Origin: Eubacteriales bacterium
Lineage (GTDB): Bacteria > Bacillota > Clostridia > Lachnospirales > Lachnospiraceae
Assembly: GCA_030524745.1 (NCBI GenBank)
Contig: JAUNGC010000007.1
Coordinates: 1 to 64,000 of the forward strand
DNA: 64,000 bases
Reading direction: 5' to 3'
Part shown: positions 16,940-24,655 of the stretch, piece by piece
How positions within the stretch are numbered: the stretch's first letter is position 1
Layout of the letters: every line of letters begins with the position of its first letter
Position numbers and translations under genes: made by a program
The notes under the pieces: model-generated
The model's input: only the letters and a program-made list of their open reading frames with translations
Told to the model about the DNA's origin: nothing
The model's database searches: none

Positions 16940-17413
16940 ATGAATAAAGTTATTCTTATGGGCCGCCTGACACGGGATCCTGAAGTCAGGTATTCCCAGG
17001 GCGAAAACGCATTGGCAATTGCCAGATACACCTTAGCGGTAGACCGCAGATTCAACCGGAACGGTGATGAGAATTCGGCCGATTTCATCGGATGCGTGGC
17101 ATTCGGAAAGAGCGCGGAATTCGCAGAGAGATATCTTCATAAGGGAACCAAGATTGCGGTGACCGGGAGAATCCAGACAGGAAGCTACACGAATAAGGAC
17201 GGCGTCAAGGTGTACACAACCGATGTGGTGGTGGAAGATCAGGAATTTGCAGAGAGCAAAAACAGCGCGGGCAATAACGATGGGGGTTATCAGAACGCTG
17301 GATTCGGCAATTCCGGATACGGCAATGCGCCCGCAAGACCGCAGCCCGCTGCGGCAGGCGACGGTTTCATGAACATTCCTGACGGAATCGACGAGGAACT
17401 GCCTTTTAATTAA
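16940..17413 (+). CDS. ssb: Single-stranded DNA-binding protein
   Basis: A 157-residue OB-fold protein: MNKVILMGRLTRDPEVRYS opening, conserved FIGCVAFGKSAEF and GRIQTGSYTNKDG, then a flexible Gly/Asn/Pro linker. It ends in the acidic tip DEELPFN that recruits other replication and repair proteins. The place between rpsF and rpsR is standard for Firmicutes. Confidence 0.96.
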   Translation: MNKVILMGRLTRDPEVRYSQGENALAIARYTLAVDRRFNRNGDENSADFIGCVAFGKSAEFAERYLHKGTKIAVTGRIQTGSYTNKDGVKVYTTDVVVEDQEFAESKNSAGNNDGGYQNAGFGNSGYGNAPARPQPAAAGDGFMNIPDGIDEELPFN

Positions 17414-17548
17414 GTAACATTGCGAACGAAGGTGAGCAATGTTACGCTACTTCTCGAACGCAGAGCGTTTGAGAAGTTTCCCGATAAAAAGTTGCGAACG
17501 AAGGTTGGCAATTTTGCGCTACTTCTCAAACACGAAGAGTTTGAGAAG
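17414..17548 (+). repeat. Tandem pair of double-hairpin elements between ssb and rpsR
   Basis: Copy 1: GTAACATTGC/GCAATGTTAC (17414-17445), linker GCTA, then CTTCTC with AACGC pairing to GCGTT with GAGAAG (17450-17476). Copy 2: AAAAGTTGC/GCAATTTT (17487-17515), GC, GCTA, then a perfect 10-base stem CTTCTCAAAC/GTTTGAGAAG (17522-17548). Both hairpin 1 loops read GAACGAAGGT. The same plan recurs at 35.9 and 54.3 kb with other stem sequences. Here it lies inside a ribosomal-protein operon, without a T-run. Confidence 0.8.
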
Positions 17549-17584
17549 TTTCCAATAACCATTTCAGACAGGAGGTAAACCATC

Positions 17585-17848
17585 ATGGCATTCAATAAAT
17601 CCGAGAGACCCGATTCTCCCGCAAAGAGAAGAGGCGGCATGCGCAGAAGAAAGAAAGTTTGCGTATTCTGCGGCAAAGACAACGTAATTGATTACAAGGA
17701 CGTGAACAAGTTAAAGAGATACGTTTCTGAGAGAGGCAAGATCCTTCCCAGAAGAATCACAGGCAACTGTGCAAAGCATCAGAGAGCGCTGACCGTAGCG
17801 ATCAAGAGAGCGCGTCATCTCGCTCTTATGCCTTACGTAGCAGAATAA
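17585..17848 (+). CDS. rpsR: 30S ribosomal protein S18
   Basis: An 87-residue basic protein with the family blocks [33 protein letters not shown] and [16 protein letters not shown]. The two cysteine positions (CVFCG and NCAKH) may hold zinc, as in the C+ form of S18. AGGAGG precedes the ATG. It pairs with S6 on the small subunit. Confidence 0.96.
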   Translation: MAFNKSERPDSPAKRRGGMRRRKKVCVFCGKDNVIDYKDVNKLKRYVSERGKILPRRITGNCAKHQRALTVAIKRARHLALMPYVAE

Positions 17849-17861
17849 AGACCATCGAAAA

Positions 17862-17887
17862 AGAGACCTTCGCGGTCTCTTTTTTTA
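17862..17887 (+). terminator. Rho-independent terminator after rpsR
   Basis: AGAGACC, loop TTCGC, GGTCTCT, then a run of seven T. Ends the rpsF operon. Confidence 0.88.
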
Positions 17888-18008
17888 TTGTGTAATCCGG
17901 AAAACCGGACCGTTTTTACCGGCGGAAATTTTCGGAATTTTATCTCCGGATTTTGTCGAAACGCCGCGGAGGCTTTCATTTTGGGGTATGGTATTTTACA
18001 TCAAGAAA

Positions 18009-18017
18009 TGGTATACT
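18009..18017 (+). promoter_or_regulatory. Extended -10 promoter for gdpP-rplI-dnaB
   Basis: TGG-TATACT, 45 bases before the gdpP ATG; no convincing -35. Same extended -10 as at 3837. Confidence 0.5.
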
Positions 18018-18061
18018 TGACCTGTAATGTTGTTTTACTGCGGAATGCAATAGGAGAAACA

Positions 18062-20113
18062 ATGAAGAAGAAGAGAATCAAGCTGAAGGGCAGACTGAGA
18101 ATTTACATGCAGACCTCTCTGTATCTCGGACTCCTTCTTTTGCTGGTGGATGTGGGGATCTATTTTCTGGATGTAAGAGCGGGCTTTTTGCTGACCTGCT
18201 TTTTGCTGTTCTATTTCGGCATGATTGTTCTGCTGATGTTTTATAACAGGCCGGTTATCATCAATGAACTTGTCAGCTTTGCGACGCAATACGGTCAGAT
18301 TCAGAAGACGCTGTTGCGGGATATGGTGATCCCATATGCGCTGCTGGACGACGGAGGCAGGGTGATATGGTGTAATACCGCGTTTAAGAATGCCATTCAC
18401 AGCGAGAAGGGTTTTCATAAATCCATCACGTATGTGTTCCCGGCCATCACGAAGGAAAAGCTGCCGGAAGGAGATCAGGAGGCGGAAATTGAGATTTCCT
18501 TTGAAGAAAGCGAGTACATGGCCCATATCATCCGGGTATCCTTAAAGGGCATTACGGAAGACAGCGACATCATGGAAGACGACGATTACGACGGGTGCCT
18601 GTATGCAGTTTATCTTTATGACGAGACTGCGCTGAAGATTGCACTACGGGAAAATGATGCGCAGTCACTTGCGGTCGGTCTGATTTATCTGGACAATTAT
18701 GAAGAAGCGCTGGCGAGCGTGGAAGAGGTGAGACGTTCTCTTCTGACGGCGCTGATCGATCGGAAGGTGAACAAATATGTCTCCGCTTTCGACGGTATCT
18801 GTCAGAAAATTGAGAAAGATAAATATCTGGTTATTTTGAAGAAAAAGTCAGTGGCGCAGATGCAGGAGCAGCGCTTTGAACTGCTGGAGGACGTCAAGAC
18901 GGTCAATATCGGAAACGAGATGGCGGTGACCATCAGCATTGGTATCGGCCTGGACGGACTCGTCTATGCGCAGGATTATGAGTTTGCACGCATTGCCATT
19001 GACCTGGCGTTGGGAAGAGGCGGCGATCAGGCGGTCGTAAAAACGCCGGATAAGATCAATTACTATGGCGGTAAGAGCCAGCAGGTGGAGAAGAATACCC
19101 GCGTGAAGGCAAGGGTGAAGGCGCATGCCCTGAAAGAAATTATTTCAAGCAAAGATCATGTTCTCATTATGGGGCATGCGAATGCCGATGTGGACAGCTT
19201 CGGCGCGGCAGTCGGCATTTACCGGATTGCAAAGACGCTGGACCGCCGTGCGCAGATCGTTTTAAACACGGTGAATACTTCCCTGCAGCCGGTTGTGGAT
19301 ATGTTTCTTGACAATCCGGAGTATGAAAGCGACATGCTGATCAACAGCACCCAGGCGATTGAGAACGCCGGACCGAACGCGGTTCTGGTCGTGGTGGACG
19401 TGAACAAGCCGTCGCTGACGGAATGCCCGGAACTTTTAAAGATCTGCAAATCCATCGTGGTGCTGGATCATCACCGGGCCGGCCTGGAAACGATAGAGAA
19501 TGCGACGCTTTCCTATGTGGAGACTTATGCGTCGTCTGCCTGTGAAATGGTTTCGGAGGTATTTCAGTACATAAGCGACAGCTTGCGGATTAAGAGCGAA
19601 GAGGCGGACAGCATGTATGCCGGCATGGTGATCGATACGAATAATTTTGTGTCAAAAGCGGGCGTGCGCACCTTTGAAGCAGCGGCTTTTCTGCGCAGAA
19701 ACGGCGCGGATGTGACCCGCGTGCGCAAACTGTTCCGGGAGGACGCAACGGCTTATAAGGCGAAAGCCGATGTGGTCAGTCAGGCGGAGATTTACCGCAA
19801 CTCTTACGCGATTTCCAGATTGCGCAACGAAGGTCTGCCCAGCGCGTCCATCGTAGGCGCGCAGGCGGCGAATGAACTGCTGAATATCCGCGGCGTAAAG
19901 GCCAGCTTTGTGGTGACCGAAAATCAAAACCGTTTAAATCTTTCGGCGCGGTCCATTGACGAAGTGAACGTACAGGTAATTATGGAACGGATGGGCGGCG
20001 GCGGTCATCTGAATATGGCGGCCTGCCAGATGGAAAATACGCCTCTGGAAGAGGGCGTGGCAATTTTGAAGAGAACTTTGGATAAGATGATAGAGGAAGG
20101 TGAAATATCATGA
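18062..20113 (+). CDS. gdpP: Cyclic-di-AMP phosphodiesterase GdpP (DHH family)
   Basis: A 683-residue membrane enzyme. Two membrane helices (about 16-36 and 42-62) precede a PAS-like domain and a degenerate GGDEF domain (GRGGDQ near 320). The DHH-DHHA1 phosphodiesterase has HANADVDSFGAAVG near 371, VVDVNKPS, LDHHRAG, GMVIDTNNF and the GGGGHLNMAAC loop near 645. It hydrolyses c-di-AMP to 5-prime-pApA and so affects potassium balance and wall stress. The frame is open well upstream. The ATG at 18062 is chosen for AGGAGA just before it and for the normal basic N-terminus. It overlaps rplI by 4 bases, the conserved Firmicutes order. Confidence 0.93.
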   Translation: MKKKRIKLKGRLRIYMQTSLYLGLLLLLVDVGIYFLDVRAGFLLTCFLLFYFGMIVLLMFYNRPVIINELVSFATQYGQIQKTLLRDMVIPYALLDDGGRVIWCNTAFKNAIHSEKGFHKSITYVFPAITKEKLPEGDQEAEIEISFEESEYMAHIIRVSLKGITEDSDIMEDDDYDGCLYAVYLYDETALKIALRENDAQSLAVGLIYLDNYEEALASVEEVRRSLLTALIDRKVNKYVSAFDGICQKIEKDKYLVILKKKSVAQMQEQRFELLEDVKTVNIGNEMAVTISIGIGLDGLVYAQDYEFARIAIDLALGRGGDQAVVKTPDKINYYGGKSQQVEKNTRVKARVKAHALKEIISSKDHVLIMGHANADVDSFGAAVGIYRIAKTLDRRAQIVLNTVNTSLQPVVDMFLDNPEYESDMLINSTQAIENAGPNAVLVVVDVNKPSLTECPELLKICKSIVVLDHHRAGLETIENATLSYVETYASSACEMVSEVFQYISDSLRIKSEEADSMYAGMVIDTNNFVSKAGVRTFEAAAFLRRNGADVTRVRKLFREDATAYKAKADVVSQAEIYRNSYAISRLRNEGLPSASIVGAQAANELLNIRGVKASFVVTENQNRLNLSARSIDEVNVQVIMERMGGGGHLNMAACQMENTPLEEGVAILKRTLDKMIEEGEIS

Positions 20114-20556
20114 AAGTAATTTTATTGGAAGATGTGAAAGCGCTTGGGAAAAAAGGACAGGTTGTGGATGTGAGCGACGGATATGCCAAGAACTTCATCC
20201 TGAAAAAGAAACTCGGCGTGGAAGCCAACAGCGCGAATATGAATGACCTCAAGCTTCAGAAGGCGCGGGACGAGAAGGTGGCGAAAGAACAACTGGAAGC
20301 GGCGAAGGAACTGGCAAAGGTACTGGAAGAAAAATCCGTGACGGTAAAGATCAAAGCCGGAGAAGGCGGCAGAGCGTTCGGCTCCGTTTCTTCGAAGGAA
20401 ATTGCGGCGGCATATAAAGAACAGTGCGGTATGGAAATCGACAAAAAGAAAATTCAGCTTCCCGAGTCAATCAAAACCTTCGGCGTACATGAAGTGCCTG
20501 TGAAACTTCATCCGCAGGTGACGGGAAAGCTGAAGGTGAAGGTGCAGGAAGCATAA
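20110..20556 (+). CDS. rplI: 50S ribosomal protein L9
   Basis: A 148-residue protein with the N-terminal L9 signature MKVILLEDVKALGKKGQVV, the DGYAKNFILKKKLG loop, a long charged central helix (KLQKARDEKVAKEQLEAAKE) and a C-terminal domain with GGRAFGSVSSKEIA. The first four bases overlap the gdpP stop (ATGA). Confidence 0.96.
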   Translation: MKVILLEDVKALGKKGQVVDVSDGYAKNFILKKKLGVEANSANMNDLKLQKARDEKVAKEQLEAAKELAKVLEEKSVTVKIKAGEGGRAFGSVSSKEIAAAYKEQCGMEIDKKKIQLPESIKTFGVHEVPVKLHPQVTGKLKVKVQEA

Positions 20557-20598
20557 GGGACAGAAAGCACATACAGAGAGTTTTGGAAGGACGGGAAA

Positions 20599-21942
20599 AT
20601 GGCAGCAGCAGATGAGGCTATTTTAAAAAGGGTACTTCCTCACAGCATAGAGGCCGAACAGTCCGTCATTGGCTCCATGATCATGGACCGGGAGGCGATT
20701 GTGGTAGCCTCTGAAATCATTACGGGTGAGGAATTTTATAACAGACAATACGGCGTGCTGTTTGAAGCGATGGTGGAACTTAATGACGCCGGACGCCCGG
20801 TGGATCTTGTCACGCTGCAGGACAAGCTGAAAGAAAAGGATGTGCCGCCGGAAATTTCGAGTTTGGAGTTTATCCGGGATCTGATTACAGCGGTTCCCAC
20901 TTCCGCCAATATCAAATACTATGCGAATATTGTGGCGGAAAAGGCAACGCTGCGCAAACTGATCCGTTTAAATGAGGAGATCGCCAACACCTGTTATATT
21001 GGAAAGGACAGCCTGGAAACGATTCTGGAAACGACGGAAAAAAAGGTTTTTGATCTGGTTCAGAGAAGAAATGTGGGCGATTTTGTGCCGATCCGTCAGG
21101 TCGTCATGAACGCCATGGACAGAATTGAAAAGGCTTCTAAGAACAAAGGAAATGTGACGGGAATTCCCACCGGATTTATCGATCTGGATTATAAAACGGC
21201 GGGGCTGCAGCCTTCCGACTTGATTCTGATTGCGGCGAGACCTTCCATGGGAAAAACGGCGTTTGTTCTGAATATCGCGCAAAATGTGGCGTTTAAGCAG
21301 AGTATGACGGTGGCGATGTTCAGTTTGGAAATGAGTAAAGAGCAGTTTGTAAATCGTCTCTTTTCGCTGGAATCCAAGGTGGATTCCCAGCATATCCGTA
21401 CCGGAAACTTAAGCGATGCGGAATGGGAAAGCCTGATTGAAAGCGCCGGCGTGATCGGAAAATCCAATCTGATTATTGATGATACGCCGGGCATTACGGT
21501 CGCGGAACTTCGTTCCAAATGCCGGAAGTTTAAGCTGGAGTACGACTTGAAGCTGATTATCATTGACTATTTGCAGTTAATGAGCGGCAGCGGTGCCCGA
21601 AGCGGTGATTCCAGGCAGCAGGAAATTTCGGATATATCCCGTTCTTTGAAGGCGCTGGCGAGGGAGTTAAACGTCCCGGTAATCGCGCTTTCCCAGTTGT
21701 CCCGTGCGGTGGAACAGCGGCCGGAGCACAGGCCGATGCTTTCCGACCTGCGTGAATCCGGGGCAATCGAGCAGGACGCCGATGTTGTCATGTTTTTGTA
21801 TCGTGACGATTATTACAATCCGGATACGGAAAAAAAGGGAATCGCAGAAGTGATTATCGCCAAACAGAGAAATGGTCCGATCGGAACCACGGAACTGGTA
21901 TGGCTGCCTGATTATACCAAGTTTGCAAATTTGCAGAGATAA
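20599..21942 (+). CDS. dnaB: Replicative DNA helicase
   Basis: A 447-residue hexameric helicase. The N-terminal domain opens with LPHSIEAEQSVIGSMIMD. After a linker the RecA-like domain has Walker A ARPSMGKTAF (near residue 213), Walker B LIIIDYLQLM, SQLSRAVEQRPEHRP and the final block DLRESGAIEQDADVVMFLYR. No intein is present. It follows rplI by 42 bases, matching the usual order. Confidence 0.96.
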   Translation: MAAADEAILKRVLPHSIEAEQSVIGSMIMDREAIVVASEIITGEEFYNRQYGVLFEAMVELNDAGRPVDLVTLQDKLKEKDVPPEISSLEFIRDLITAVPTSANIKYYANIVAEKATLRKLIRLNEEIANTCYIGKDSLETILETTEKKVFDLVQRRNVGDFVPIRQVVMNAMDRIEKASKNKGNVTGIPTGFIDLDYKTAGLQPSDLILIAARPSMGKTAFVLNIAQNVAFKQSMTVAMFSLEMSKEQFVNRLFSLESKVDSQHIRTGNLSDAEWESLIESAGVIGKSNLIIDDTPGITVAELRSKCRKFKLEYDLKLIIIDYLQLMSGSGARSGDSRQQEISDISRSLKALARELNVPVIALSQLSRAVEQRPEHRPMLSDLRESGAIEQDADVVMFLYRDDYYNPDTEKKGIAEVIIAKQRNGPIGTTELVWLPDYTKFANLQR

Positions 21943-21980
21943 ATAATAAGACGTTGAAATAACAGTCAGTTTACGAAAGA

Positions 21981-22014
21981 GGACAGATCCGAATGCGGAT
22001 GCTGTCCTTTTTTT
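21981..22014 (+). terminator. Rho-independent terminator after dnaB
   Basis: GGACAGATCC pairs with GGAT-G-CTGTCC (one bulged G), followed by a run of seven T. Confidence 0.87.
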
Positions 22015-22059
22015 ATAACAATGGAACGGCAAATGTGAGCCGAAAGAAAGGAGAAAACA

Positions 22060-22638
22060 ATGACGACACAGGAAATTTACACAATCAAAGACGCGGCCAA
22101 AAAAGTGAATGTAGAGACGCATGTGCTGCGGTACTGGGAGGAGGAGTTGGGACTGTCCATCGGGCGCAATGAACTGGGACATCGTTTTTATACGCAGGAG
22201 GATATGGAACTGCTCGCTCACATAAAAGAATGGAAGGATCAGGGGCTGCAATTGAAGGCGATACGGCTCATGCTGTCCGAGGATGGAAAACTTTCGGTGC
22301 CGCAGGAGGTGGTCCGGCAGGCGCAGAGCATGGTGGAACGGCAGAACCGGGATAATGCTGCCACAGTGGAAAATATTTTGCTGGACGAGCGCAGCAGCAA
22401 GGCGGCAAAGCTGCAGTTTTTGCTGGAAAATCTGGTGTCCAGAGCGGTGCGGGAAAATAACGAAACAATTTTGAAGGAGTTGGACTATCAATTTCGTCAG
22501 ATGGAAGAAAACGCTCAGGCAAGAGAACAGAAACGCTGGGAAAGAGAAGAAGAACACTATAAAAAACTGGACGAATTGCTTTGCCAGAGAGGACGCAGGA
22601 AGGATAAAAGAAAAAGATATCCGAAACAGAAGTTCTGA
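22060..22638 (+). CDS. MerR-type transcriptional regulator
   Basis: A 192-residue protein. The N-terminal MerR winged helix is clear (YTIKDAAKKVNVETHVLRYWEEE, then GHRFYTQEDMELLAHIKEWKDQG). The rest is a helical, charged region (residues 95-192) with a very basic end (RGRRKDKRKRYPKQK). There are no conserved effector cysteines, so metal or redox sensing is unlikely. Related DUF3967-like or RacA-like proteins bind DNA for other purposes, so a chromosome-organising role is an alternative. It is transcribed alone between two terminators. Confidence 0.75.
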   Translation: MTTQEIYTIKDAAKKVNVETHVLRYWEEELGLSIGRNELGHRFYTQEDMELLAHIKEWKDQGLQLKAIRLMLSEDGKLSVPQEVVRQAQSMVERQNRDNAATVENILLDERSSKAAKLQFLLENLVSRAVRENNETILKELDYQFRQMEENAQAREQKRWEREEEHYKKLDELLCQRGRRKDKRKRYPKQKF

Positions 22639-22654
22639 ATCGGAATGCAGAAAA

Positions 22655-22706
22655 AACGCCCCTGGTCCGCGAGGAACAGGGGCGTTGAAAGCGCTGTAGC
22701 GCTTTT
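22655..22706 (+). terminator. Two adjacent hairpins ending the MerR transcript
   Basis: AACGCCCCTG/CAGGGGCGTT forms a 10-base stem. It is followed at once by AAAGCGC-TGTA-GCGCTTTT, whose T-run makes it the likely terminator. Confidence 0.65.
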
Positions 22707-22794
22707 GCCGCTTCTTTTACCGGAATAGGATCCGGTTAAGAAAAATGAAAATACCAGTCACCGACCCGGCAGGGACAGTAACAGGTCATGTGTA

Positions 22795-22965
22795 TCAGCC
22801 CTCTGCAATAGCGCCAACAGGACATGTGCCAGCGCAGGAACCGCAGCTGATGCATGTATCGGGGTTGATTTCAAATTTGCCGTCGCCCATGCTGATTGCG
22901 CCAACGGGGCACTGACCTTCGCAGGAACCACAAGCTACACAGGAATCACCAATAACGTATGCCAT
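22795..22965 (-). CDS. 2[4Fe-4S] ferredoxin
   Basis: A 56-residue electron carrier with two CxxCxxCxxxCP cluster motifs: CVACGSCEGQCP and CISCGSCAGTCP, each followed by VGAI. This is the classic clostridial ferredoxin fold, a low-potential partner of hydrogenases, pyruvate:ferredoxin oxidoreductase and radical enzymes. The frame begins seven codons earlier, but the ATG at 22965 has AGGAGG at an ideal distance. It lies downstream of the pflA end on the same strand but has its own promoter. Confidence 0.92.
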   Translation of the reverse strand: MAYVIGDSCVACGSCEGQCPVGAISMGDGKFEINPDTCISCGSCAGTCPVGAIAEG

Positions 22966-23001
22966 AATATTATCCTCCTTTATCAATGTAGGCTAACCTT
23001 T

Positions 23002-23030
23002 ATTTTAATATAAAAAGCCGGAATGTACAA
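23002..23030 (-). promoter_or_regulatory. Sigma-A promoter for the ferredoxin gene
   Basis: On the minus strand: TTGTAC, 17 bases, TAAAAT, about 37 bases before the start codon. Confidence 0.65.
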
Positions 23031-23080
23031 GTCCTAAACAAAAAGAACTTATGACACAATTTGACAATATAGGCCCCGGC

Positions 23081-23875
23081 CTATTTTGGAGCCTGCAGTT
23101 CGGAAGAAGAAGGAATATGGGCTTCCTGGCCGCTGCGGCGGTCGCGTATGCCGTTTAAGACGATTTTCTTCAGTTCGATCGCTTCCTTGGCGTTCATCGC
23201 AGGGATGTCCTTAAGCTTATAGTCCATGCCCAGTTTGTCATATTTTGGTTTGCCCATCGTATGATAAGGCAGAATGTCCAGCGCCTTCAGGTTTGAGAAC
23301 TGTCCGATGAAATAGCCGAGCTGGTACAGGTATTTTGGATCGTCGGTAATTGTGGGAACGACGACGTGACGGATCCACATGTCCACTTTCTTTTCGTTTA
23401 AATAACTGCAGAAGGCCAGAATACCGTCGTTAGGCTGCTGCGTCAGTTCTTTGTGCTTGACCGGATCAATGTGCTTGATGTCCAGCATCACCAGATTCGT
23501 GAGCGTCATCAGATGGTCCAGCTTGGCAAGCCATTCCGGATTGCCGTCCGGGCGGTAAGCGATGCCGGAAGTATCGATACAGGTATGGACATTGTTCTTT
23601 TTGGCAATGGTGAACAGATCGATCAGAAAATCAACCTGCATCAGAGGCTCTCCGCCTGTTACCGTAATTCCCCCGCCTTTATAAAAACCTTCATTTCTCT
23701 TATATTGTTCAAAAATTTCTTCGGGTTCCATCCAAGTGCCGCCATCCATCGCCCAGGTGTCAGGATTGTGACAGTATGCGCAGCGCATGGGGCAGCCCTG
23801 TACAAAAACGACGAAACGTACGCCGGGACCGTCGACGGACCCGAAACTCTCCAGAGAGTGAATTCTTCCTTTCAT
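23081..23875 (-). CDS. pflA: Pyruvate formate-lyase activating enzyme
   Basis: A 264-residue radical-SAM enzyme. The cluster motif is CxxxCxxC (CPMRCAYCHNPDTW), followed by the SAM-binding GGE of TVTGGEPLMQ and the C-terminal IDVLPYH-like block (LDILPYHTMGKPKY). It abstracts hydrogen from the radical glycine of pyruvate formate-lyase. Here the target glycine is on a separate 80-residue protein encoded 3 kb away on the other strand. The upstream in-frame extension is rejected because GGGAGC and a promoter both support the ATG at 23875. Confidence 0.93.
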   Translation of the reverse strand: MKGRIHSLESFGSVDGPGVRFVVFVQGCPMRCAYCHNPDTWAMDGGTWMEPEEIFEQYKRNEGFYKGGGITVTGGEPLMQVDFLIDLFTIAKKNNVHTCIDTSGIAYRPDGNPEWLAKLDHLMTLTNLVMLDIKHIDPVKHKELTQQPNDGILAFCSYLNEKKVDMWIRHVVVPTITDDPKYLYQLGYFIGQFSNLKALDILPYHTMGKPKYDKLGMDYKLKDIPAMNAKEAIELKKIVLNGIRDRRSGQEAHIPSSSELQAPK

Positions 23876-23946
23876 AGTATGCTCCCTTCTTTTTCCAGTA
23901 TTCATGATTGCCGGCAGCGAAGCGGGCGGCAATTTTTTATGCTTAC

Positions 23947-23975
23947 AGTATACTCTTTTGCGGTCCAAAAAGCAA
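23947..23975 (-). promoter_or_regulatory. Sigma-A promoter for pflA
   Basis: On the minus strand: TTGCTT, 17 bases, TATACT. The mRNA leader would be about 65 bases. Confidence 0.65.
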
Positions 23976-24037
23976 TGCGGTGCGGATAAACGCATCAATC
24001 CATTGCGGAAGAAGGGGATTTATAACGAATGTATAGG

Positions 24038-24066
24038 TTGCCAGAATTCGGGGAATGTATTATACT
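24038..24066 (+). promoter_or_regulatory. Sigma-A promoter for the DUF1858 gene
   Basis: TTGCCA, 17 bases, TATACT, 60 bases before the start codon. It diverges from the pflA promoter, about 60 bases apart. Confidence 0.7.
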
Positions 24067-24125
24067 GATAATTGCAAAATGCAGATGACAGCGATTGCTG
24101 CCGGATAGAAAAGGAGGTTGGCCCA

Positions 24126-24317
24126 ATGGCAAAGTTTACGAAAGACATGACAATCGGACAGGCGTTGCAGGTGGATATGAATGCGGCGCCGGTATTGATG
24201 GACATTGGCATGCATTGTCTCGGCTGCCCTTCCGCACAGGGTGAGACTCTGGAGGAAGCGGCTATGGTACATGGCATTCCGGTGGAAGTGTTGATGGAAA
24301 AGTTGAACGAACTGTAA
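24126..24317 (+). CDS. DUF1858 domain protein
   Basis: A 63-residue protein that is almost entirely a DUF1858 domain: [28 protein letters not shown]. The C-x-x-C (CLGC) follows GMH, and a helical tail ends the protein. The family is common in anaerobes, often beside redox and hybrid-cluster proteins; a regulatory or metal role has been suggested but not shown. AGGAGG precedes the ATG. It sits between pflA and the split pyruvate formate-lyase with its own promoter and terminator. Confidence 0.82.
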   Translation: MAKFTKDMTIGQALQVDMNAAPVLMDIGMHCLGCPSAQGETLEEAAMVHGIPVEVLMEKLNEL

Positions 24318-24326
24318 ATCGTTTGG

Positions 24327-24361
24327 GACCGTCGGGCGAATCCGCTTTTGACGGTCTTTTT
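24327..24361 (+). terminator. Rho-independent terminator after the DUF1858 gene
   Basis: GACCGTC and GACGGTC with a 16-base loop, then TTTTT. Confidence 0.8.
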
Positions 24362-24521
24362 ATGCGCCGGGATATGATGCAAAAGCCGCGTATTCAGGAA
24401 ATCGCCCGGCGGATGAAGGGGAGAAAAAAGATAGCAAAACCAGGAAAAATTTTTAAGACAATTTTCACAAAATATTTATTTTTTACAGGCAGATGTATGG
24501 AAAAAAGTACATCACATCCGC

Positions 24522-24550
24522 TTGACCTGAAACAGCAGTTAACATATAAT
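24522..24550 (+). promoter_or_regulatory. Strong promoter of the split pyruvate formate-lyase operon
   Basis: TTGACC, 17 bases, TATAAT, the best match to consensus in the window, in a 338-base non-coding region (24318-24655). The upstream side is AT-rich (TTTTCACAAAATATTTATTTTTTAC shown as key parts TTTTCACAAAATATT and ATTTTTTAC), which could help polymerase binding. I see no certain Rex or FNR operator. The leader is about 100 bases. Confidence 0.75.
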
Positions 24551-24655
24551 AGTAAATAGAAAAGACATAGTAATATGTAGCATTTACGGCGGATATGCAC
24601 AGCATGAAGGCCGTATCACCCATTCATAACAAATTATAATAGGAGGCTTTTCAAA

